This document shows positions 56,445 to 64,000 of a stretch of DNA of 64,000 nt, in pieces (position 1 is the first letter of the stretch; the number at the start of each line of letters is the position of its first letter). The translations under genes were made by a program, and so were the position numbers. The stretch lies in NCBI GenBank assembly GCA_005408345.1, contig SEMN01000088.1:434001-498000 (forward strand). The letters run 5' to 3'. This DNA comes from Macquaria australasica. Taxonomy: Eukaryota; Chordata; Actinopteri; Centrarchiformes; Percichthyidae. Under the pieces are notes generated by a model, which was not told the DNA's origin, ran no database searches, and saw nothing but the letters and a program-made list of their open reading frames with translations.

Positions 56445-57101
56445 GGGCCCTGATACACGAAGTTATGTTAGTAATCTGGCACCATTGGGCCATTGTTGAG
56501 CATTTGTGCCATCAAACGACAGTAGCTTTGTGGTGTGTCCTGCATTGTTGCAGTCACCGGCCCTTATCCGTTACTGTATAGCTCAGAAATTGTGTGCACA
56601 TTCAATCCAGTCCAATCAGGCGAAGCTGTCCCCGTCAGTGAGGTGCGAATGTTTTTGCTAATGCAGCAGCAAGATGTTTGCAAGGAAAAGAAAAGCTAAA
56701 AAAGAGAACAGTTTTCAAAGAGGAAAAGGGAGAGAAATGCATTCATTCTCTCGCAGTCCAGCACTACACCTAGCTATGTGCTCATACTGTAGCTGTTTGA
56801 CCAATGTACTTTTGGATCAGTGCCTCTATCTGGAAATCACACCTTTTGTGCCAGGGTTCAAGGCACTGGTTATAGACAAACGATCTATTTATTTCACTAT
56901 GATGGATCGTCAAATGTAGGAAATTATTCATACATATGCACAACTTGCTGGCATTGTTCCGGACCTCTGACCTTGTGTAGAATTTATGTATGGACCTTTA
57001 ATAAAAAAGTTTGAGAACCCTTGGGTATAGCTGATTGAAAATGTAGTATTTTATCAGTGGGTCTGTGTTTCTTTAAAGGTAGGCTTGGTGTGTCAGGGCC
57101 C
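56445..57101. mobile_element. Harbinger-like miniature DNA transposon (657 bp)
   Basis: The left end AGGGCCCTGATACACGAAG (56444-56462) and the inverted right end AGGGCCCTGACACACCAAG (57102-57084) match at 17 of 19 positions. Flanking TTA (left) and TCA (right) are consistent with a diverged TTA target duplication of the PIF/Harbinger type. I recall GGGCCCTGACACACCAAGC ends from fish. The internal frame 56674-56919 (MFARKRKAKKENSFQRGKGR) is basic but not a recognisable transposase. The interior near 57000-57020 (AAGTTTGAGAACCCTTGGG) resembles the end of another transposon and may be nested. Confidence 0.8.
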
Positions 57102-57102
57102 T

Positions 57103-59095
57103 CACAACTAAAGCAATGCAATTTGTGCTTGGATCTCCCTGTTTAGTGTTCATCTAAGGGGTTTGATATAAATTATAGACATTTTCACTTTTTACCTTTC
57201 TACTTCATAGTCTCTCTTTTATTGACATTCCTGCACTCAGCTGTTTCATAGGACATGATTATGTGGTCTATTTAGTAATGAGTATGTAAATAGGAACATT
57301 TGATCTAAACACAAACGTTTTGTTACAATTGTGGAATTTCCATGAAATACTTAATAATTTGTTTTCCTGCTTTAAGAGTTCATACTTGTTCATGTAGTCT
57401 CACATGTACGTAGCTGTGATGTGCAGATTTCATTTTTTTAACATGCCTCTCAAAGCATTAACATACTGACATATGTTTAAATCTGGGAAAGTGAGGCTTG
57501 GCTTAACATGCTGCTGGTTTCCATGGAAACTTACTCAACTTTTTCCCCTTCTGTTTATCATTTCGTATTTTGTTTGCTGTCATGTCATTCCGAAATGAGC
57601 TAATTACAGCAAAGGATGGAAGTCGTACTGTGAGAGATAGCAGGGGGTCTCAGATGATGTCTGATGGATTAACATACCTGTTTACTTTAGATTCAAAAGT
57701 GTTGATTTATTAATTCCTGGGGTATTGCTGCTTGTTGCCAGTCTTTGACAGTGATGTATAAAGCAGCGACCACACAAACACTTTCTTTTCTGTCTCCATG
57801 AATTAGTCCAGCAAGTTAAGCAGATGGCTTACACTCAGTTTTAAGTAGCATAACTTTCTACCACCACCTACACAACAACTGAACTTTTCATACTCAAGAA
57901 CCCCAATGCTCTTAATGTACTTTTGCTCACACAAATTTAAGTAAATATCAAAATCAATGGACGAAGTGCCATGCAGAGAAATATCTTTGACCCCAATTAT
58001 TGCAAGCATAGTCAGAATTGCAGACTGTTGACTTGTAACAGTTGGCTTTTTCCTTTGTTAATGTGTCACCTTCTTTTTTAGTTCTGCACTTCATCTGTGG
58101 CAAAACCCTGGTACAGCAGGATGGCAGTCATTGAACTATTAATACCTTTTAAAAAATATATGGAATATCAGCCACTCATATAGTCCACTTCAATAGGGCG
58201 CAGTTTAATTATGGACATGTTTCTCAGAGATACCATTTTGAGACAACAAAACAGGTCAACAGCATTACAGAGAGCAATGGTGACAGGAGGTGTGCGGGAA
58301 ACTGCACAAATTGCCAAAATAATGAATGGGATATGTTGAATATCTGTCACAGAAAACTTAATTATATGCATCTAGTGATTTAATAGCACACAGGCTCTCT
58401 TTAGTTTACACACTGGACTCTCTGTCAGGTAGACTGACAAAGTAGGTGATTGGCCAGTGATTAAAGACTGGTTGGAGCTGAGGTGCGACAAGCGAACATG
58501 GCACCTGTGAGTCTAGCAAACACACCCCAAAACCTCCCTTCAAGCAATAATATCTTCGTAATATAATGATTTTCAAACATTACCAGGACACACATTAAAA
58601 GAAGGGTTATTAACTATTGAGTCCAACTTATTGTGGAAACAAAGTTTATTGGTTTTGTATTTCAGGAGTATATTTGGAGCTTTTTGAAGCGAATCCTTTG
58701 TGCTTACTGCAGCTTAAGGTACTTCCACATTGGCTTACTTGGCTTTTTGTTTCCACCAGAGGCTTTTCTAGACTTTGACGATAAACGGTGAGTTTAGCAT
58801 TTTCCTGGCATGTAAATGGAACTATTTAATGCTACATTTCATTTATGAAACATTGATACCGGCAAAATAGATCTTAACATGCTTACAAAAGATAATATCA
58901 AACCTCTGGAATTAATCAATGTTTAAATTTTTTTCCAAAATGCTTGTTTGGTAAAGAAAACACTGGCCGGAACTACTTGACTTGATGCACAAATGCTTTT
59001 TTCCAGTTTCATAAGGTTTTCAAAGCTGTTTCACTATCACATTGAACTTTGTACCACAGTGCTTCCCATTTACAAGATGAGTGAGATGAGGTGCT
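57103..59095. other. noncoding stretch, nothing recognised
   Basis: About 2 kb without gene, repeat terminus or RNA gene identified. Confidence 0.5.
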
Positions 59096-59206
59096 CAGGA
59101 AGTCACTCTCGGTTAATAAAATGTGACCCAAGAGAATCGACATTGCCTGCAGTTTCCCCAGCAGGGATGCTTCAGAGCTAGAGTGAGGGCATTACTCTTT
59201 AATGCC
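59096..59206. repeat. dispersed paralogous segment B (pair with 52078-52190)
   Basis: Aligns end to end with 52078-52190 as described there. The AT-rich flanks of the two copies do not align clearly, which sets the boundaries at about 110 bp. The frame 58993-59181 crosses it and is not a gene. Confidence 0.75.
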
Positions 59207-61578
59207 TGTGTTGAATAACTGTGGGCTAGCTAATTTATAGAGGCTTCTTAAAGGTCAGGCAATAGGGCAAGAATACATACTGCTGAAGGTTATTGCCAAT
59301 ACTGCTAAATTGCAAATGCTTTCCCACTCTTCAAAGAGGCATGGAACGCAAAGATATATCCAATGTTTGCTCTCAATATAAATCAAAACAATCAATTGAC
59401 TGCACAGCAATTTCTGTATTTTGGCCAGATATTGACAGTTTTATTCAATGTCATCATTAGCCTTTGCATTTGTGTGGGTGGTCAGACATTTCATACTTTT
59501 CCATTTACAGAATGTGACTTAAAATTATTTTGGTCTCATTGAGGGTCTTTAGGGACTAATCCCAAGCTTGCACTGACTCTACCTTGGAGGAAATGTGCCA
59601 AGAATTAGCTTGGCCAAACATCTTTTGACTGAGACTGCATTTTGTTCAGCAACCCTTGTGTCCCTTCATAGCATTCATTTGTTTCAGCTAATTTCACAGT
59701 CTGTGTTAGTGCAACTGCGAGCAGAAAAGCACAGGCTTTGCTTTAAATCTCAGCCAAAAGAGGATTTGTTTACCTCAAATTCTTAGTAACAGCTAAGCTG
59801 ACACTGCTGCCTTTCTTCTTTTGGCCTCAACATTCATTTGTCAAAGAGTGCTTGAGCAAACGGGGACATGAAGAGTCACAAGTCAAGTTTGGTTTTTAAG
59901 ATAACCACCAAAAGGGAGTGACATGTGTCTATCTCTGTGTTATGTGCCTTTATCATACTTTTAAACCTGCATGCCATGGCTAGACTGAATGCGTGCAGTT
60001 TCCCCTTAACTTGCTGTACTTTGTCATCTTCCTGCTGATGTCCTACATTTCCTACAATGCATTTTGGCTAGCATCTCTGCCATATGTTGAGACAGGAACA
60101 GTGATATAGATATTATCACAGAAAGAGCAAATTAGCATAATCACCCTAACTGAAAAATTTTCTAGATGAGGAACAAACATGCTCCTTCCTCACACATCTT
60201 CTTATGGTCTCATGGTTGAGTTGAATTCTGTTCTATTGAAGCTACTGTTGGTGTAGAAAGTATTATCTCTGCATCTTTTCAGGGATCCCCCTTGTATTAT
60301 TTATGAATGATGAGAATCAATGCCAGAGCGTTATGGTTCCATTACAGGCCACTGAGATTTTTAAAGTTTATTATGTACAGTTCAAAAGTGATTATTTTAG
60401 AATATTTTACTATGAAGCACTAAAGAAAGTCAAATGGTTTGACTGCAGTTTGCCAATTATTTGACCTCTACAGTTTGTCAGACTCAATTTCCTTGAAATT
60501 ACATCTTGTATACTACTCTTGCCACAATTTCACATTTGAAGCACTAGCTTCAGACATTCAATTCAATACATTGTCTGCTGCATCCAGTCTGCCCATCTAC
60601 CTGTGTTTCACTTAAATGAAATTAAACCTTTGCACAAATCCAAGGATTTCCCACAAATGAGACAAAAGGAGACACATAGTCATAGATTTATTCATAGACG
60701 GCTGGAAGTGATCCACAGATTTGCAGATTTTTCCTCATCCACTCACATGTTTTAATTTGATCAGAGGGTTTCCGGATTAACAGCATGGGTTCTTTCAGGG
60801 ACTTGTCCAGCCAATTCAGATGGGCTGGCTAGCCTACCTGCAGCCAATCTGCTACTTTATAAATATCCTGCCAATGGTTCTGGACAGCTATAATATCTCC
60901 ACTGACTACGTCTCAGCAGTAAGGGATTCTCAATTTTGGGATTCTTTAATGCAAACTGTATAGAAATTGTAAAAAGTTTGGGTTTTATATAAAAAAACCC
61001 AAACTCTAAAACCATAATGCCTAAACTATCCATCAACACCACTAATGATGGCTGTGCTTTGGTCCAGATTTGGACAGTCTAAAAGAGATGGAGGGTCACT
61101 CTCTCAGTCCAGGCACAAGTGGGACGTAAAGAGTCTTAGCAGGGGTTTGAATTACTCCTCTAATAATAATAGTAAATTCCAGGATAAACACAGTTTATGG
61201 GTGATTATAATGGAAGTTTCCTGTGTGGATATTGCTGATTGTAAAACATCAAGCTGCCTTCACTTATGAGCACAAGCTGGGTGGTTTGCCAAATCAGGGA
61301 AGAAGGAAAAGGACGAGTATATAATATGTAATAGTAACACTGTCTTTTAAATATCTAAACATAACTTTAACATCAACATTGTAGGAAACATTCCAGGCAG
61401 CTATTGTTGTCTAATGCACTGTGAAGGTTCATTTTAATTGATCTTCAATCAAACAATCTTTGATTGTTTCATGAAAAGTCTTCTGAAGTGCTGTGTTCAT
61501 GTACTGGTATGAATGGTCCAACATCAACAAGCTTTATCGTAGATTGGGAAATATTCACCACTTAAAGAAAAACTGGTT
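59207..61578. other. noncoding stretch with a small hairpin
   Basis: No gene or repeat terminus identified. AAACAATC-TTT-GATTGTTT (61451-61469) is a short perfect hairpin. Confidence 0.5.
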
Positions 61579-61660
61579 TATTACAACTTGGGTCTTATTT
61601 TTGTAGCTCAGTTGTACTCACTCAAGTAATTGCTGACATCTCGGAAGGCGATATCTCTAA
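61579..61660. mobile_element. solo arm of the 20003-20477 foldback family
   Basis: TTACAACTTGGGTCTTATTT, GTAATTGCTGACATCTCGG and AAGGCGATATCTCTAA match the left arm, and the inverted right arm, of the 20-kb element in the same order. No centre or second arm was found beside it. Confidence 0.65.
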
Positions 61661-62201
61661 AAAATAGTTCTGGTGGGGCAAAAAACACAAACAAAATGTG
61701 TTAAGATGTGTTAAAACCCCGGGGTGGTGAAAGTAGCCCCTTTGAGGGATTGAAAAACCTATTTATCCGAGATATTTTAAAATGAAAGACTAGACACAGA
61801 GCCATAAAAAGTGGCCCCATTTGTGTGGCCCTGTAAGAAGAATAGTTACAGTCTCTAGTTTGAGGAAACTAAAATTCCCCTGAAGCTAAATTCTCCCTTA
61901 AAAAGGTTTTCATGGTGGATGCTACATTCACTAAAATGAGGTACCATTACCATGCTCTCTGGTTGGATTCATTAGCACACTGATCATATTGAAAAAGATA
62001 AAAAGTGAGAGATGAAAGAACTGGATTTTATTCCCTGCCTTGATTCCCACAAATGAGGCATCCACAAGAAACAAAACATCCATCTGTGCTGTGCATGATA
62101 CAGATAATGACACAGGAATCATTCTGTATTCTGATTTCCGATAAAGCCACTGTAAGAGAGGGAACAAAAAAAGAAGAAGAAATGAAATTGGGGAATCTGA
62201 C
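61661..62201. other. noncoding stretch, nothing recognised
   Basis: No feature recognised. Confidence 0.5.
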
Positions 62202-62379
62202 CTTTGGTTGAAGCGCTTGCTGTCGCCTCACATGGATACACCATTTGTATCTCTGGCGGAACTCAGTTCCCTTCTGTTGCCCTGCTGAGAATAAATGAAG
62301 CTTCTTCAGGACCCTCGCTGCGTCTCTGGAACTGACTGGAACACTCTGAAGCACTGAAATTGGCAGAAGTCCCTCCATA
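62202..62379 (-). other. candidate exon, minus strand (unproven)
   Basis: The minus strand has a possible branch point (CCTAATG) and an acceptor GTACTTAG ending at 62380. An ATG in good context follows (AGTATGGAGG, 62378-62376). The frame stays open to a possible donor CCAAAG|GTCAGA after 62202. The 59-codon peptide begins MEGLLPISVLQSVPVSSRD and includes KLHLFSAGQQKGTEFRQRYK. GC is clearly higher than the flanks, but third positions are only mildly G/C-biased. The acceptor is weak in pyrimidines. I recognise no family. It may be a conserved noncoding block instead. Confidence 0.2.
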
Positions 62380-62844
62380 CTAAGTACACCACACATTAGG
62401 CAAGCTCTCTTTCAGCCAGCCAAGTCCATTTGGTTAATGGCAGATTTTCACCTACATCCTTTTATTTCTCTAAATGCTCTAGCAGGAGTGTCCAATGAAA
62501 ATGGACGTAATTATTTTTTAAATCTCACGTGACAGCGCCACCGGATTTAAATAATCTAAAAGAAACCTACTTTCCTCAGTGCTAGTCATAAAATGCATTT
62601 CTTTGAGAATTAACCAGATTTGAACCCTAGACATTTAATGCAATCGGTCCTTGTGGCTGATTGGTGTGCCTGCAATGCGTAGAGACTGGAGTGTGCAAAT
62701 ATGACCTGCTTTTTCTATGGTTGATCACAATTAATTAATTAATTTGACTAACTGAAATATGTTTATTTAAATTTATATTTAGATGATTCAATGGCTAAAA
62801 CTAAAAGATTTTAGCTTTTGTTAGACCTATGTGATTAACTATTC

Positions 62845-63110
62845 TAGGGCTGCAACTAACGATTTATTATTGATTAATCTGCCAATTATTTTCACAATTA
62901 ATCGTTTAGTCTATAAAATGTCAAAAAAATTGTGAAAAATGCTCATCACAATTTCCCAGAGCCCAAAGTGGCCTCTTCAAATTGCTTCTTTTGTCCAACC
63001 AACAGTCCAAAACCCCCAAACTCTTCATTTACTGCCATAAATGAAGCTGGAACCAGCAAATGTTTGACATTTTGACTGAAACGATGACTGTTATCAAAAT
63101 AGTTATCATA
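62845..63110 (+). mobile_element. hAT-like miniature element, 3'-truncated copy
   Basis: It begins TAGGGCTGCAACTAACGATT, closer to the family consensus I remember than the copy at 4432. Shared inner phrases are GATTAATCTG, GTCTATAAAATGTCA, CAAATTGCTTCTTTTGTCC and TTTGACATTTTGACTG. It stops near ATCAAAATAGTTATCAT, before the right terminal repeat. Confidence 0.85.
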
Positions 63111-64000
63111 TTTTATCTCACATTGAATTTGTTTGCTACTTTACTGTTTCTGTTCATCCACACTTTCATTCAAACACCTTAATGACCTGTTTGGATTGCT
63201 GGTGGGTTATTTAGGTGAATTCACTTCCTGCCTTTTGAATTGTGGAGGCTGCTGTTTTATTGGCGACGTGTGCATCAGTGGAGGTTATTCCAGCTACAAG
63301 TTGACTTTGGCTACCTGCTGAAAATGAACTGGAGCAGCTCAGTGGCTGGTTTTAAAAGGGTAAAGTTGCTTGGCTCATGATTCCAGCCCTCTGGATGTGT
63401 GTAGTGAGCCTGACAGGTCAGCCAATTTGGATGTTTTTTGGCCAAAGAGCAGAGGACCGTGGGTATCCTCCTGCTCATCACCGGCGACGCTTCCTGTCAA
63501 CACGTGTCCATCAAGCGCAGCCCTGTTGTCACATTCTGCAGCTTTCATTTTGGAGTGTGCTGATTCACCAGTGTTCTGACAGCTGGTACTTGTGTAATCT
63601 CTGTGTCTGCTTTTTCAAATGACTCTTGGCCTATTTGCTGCTCTCCTCATATCCCCTCTATAAGGCTAGCCTCAAATAGCTGAATATTTGATTGGTTCAT
63701 GTACTGCTCCAAAATCTCTTGTTTGGCTCCTCTGAAATATTGCATTTCCTAGTGCCAAATAGTTCTTAAAAAAAAAAAAAACTATCAAATTAGCTACTGG
63801 CTGCCTAGCTTCTTAACTGTGTGTTTAAATTGCTCGTTTAAATTGTCATTACTGCTAAACAAATCAGGCTTTTAATTAAGACACCTAACACGTTTCTAGC
63901 AACCATATCAAATGGGGTAAATTACCACCTTCAAACTAGCGCCTGGTTGCTGTAATGTTAACAGATAAACTGTCCTGAATAATATTGCTTAGCTCTGGCC
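63111..64000. other. noncoding stretch with (A)14
   Basis: No gene recognised. Frames at 63133-63321, 63370-63579 and 63377-63622 overlap in different phases. An A14 run is at 63768-63781. Confidence 0.5.

Overview
The window looks like nuclear DNA of a ray-finned fish, most likely a percomorph teleost. It is AT-rich and has no bacterial gene organisation. I found no complete gene in 64 kb. What can be identified is a scatter of old, mostly non-autonomous transposable elements of types common in teleost genomes: hAT-like miniature elements with TAGGGCTGCAAC ends, a tRNA-derived SINE, foldback elements, LINE 3' ends, and remnants of Tc1-like and Harbinger-like DNA transposons. The rest is unique-looking noncoding sequence with several blocks whose composition resembles conserved regulatory DNA. 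This fits either a gene desert or a very long intron; the sequence does not name the host gene.

Layout. 1-5.2 kb: a miniature element (271-543), a foldback element (3318-3735), then an hAT-like element and a SINE side by side (4432-5119). 5.2-9.4 kb: mostly unique, with a complex block at 7.8-8.6 kb and a CpG-bearing inverted-repeat element near 9.05-9.25 kb. 9.4-18.6 kb: diffuse repeats, a Tc1-like transposase C-terminus (14943-15055) and an antisense LINE 3' end (16862-17230). 19-20.5 kb: a weak candidate exon beside a G-quadruplex motif, then a 475-bp foldback element with relatives at 46 and 61.6 kb. 20.5-33 kb: mostly unique, with candidate regulatory blocks at 22, 25.5, 27.5 and 28.7-29.8 kb. 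33.7-34.4 kb: three LINE pieces packed together, two of them head-to-head. 36.8 kb: a strong acceptor fused directly to a strong donor, the form of a recursive splice site. 37-38.3 kb: another complex block. 39.3-42 kb: repeats around a GC-rich segment holding the window's longest open frame (260 codons). 43-52 kb: unique sequence with candidate regulatory blocks, including three AP-1 sites within 300 bp near 50.5 kb. 52-57 kb: repeat-rich, ending in a 657-bp Harbinger-like element. 57-64 kb: mostly unique, with one candidate minus-strand exon (62202-62379) and a truncated second copy of the hAT-like element.

No set of genes works together here. The main content is transposon history (nesting, inversion, foldback structure) plus possible cis-regulatory or splicing signals of a gene outside the window. 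Family names rest on terminal motifs, on comparisons between copies inside the window, and on recall of common teleost repeats; no database was searched. The 'candidate conserved block' calls rest on composition and motifs only and are guesses until aligned to other fish.
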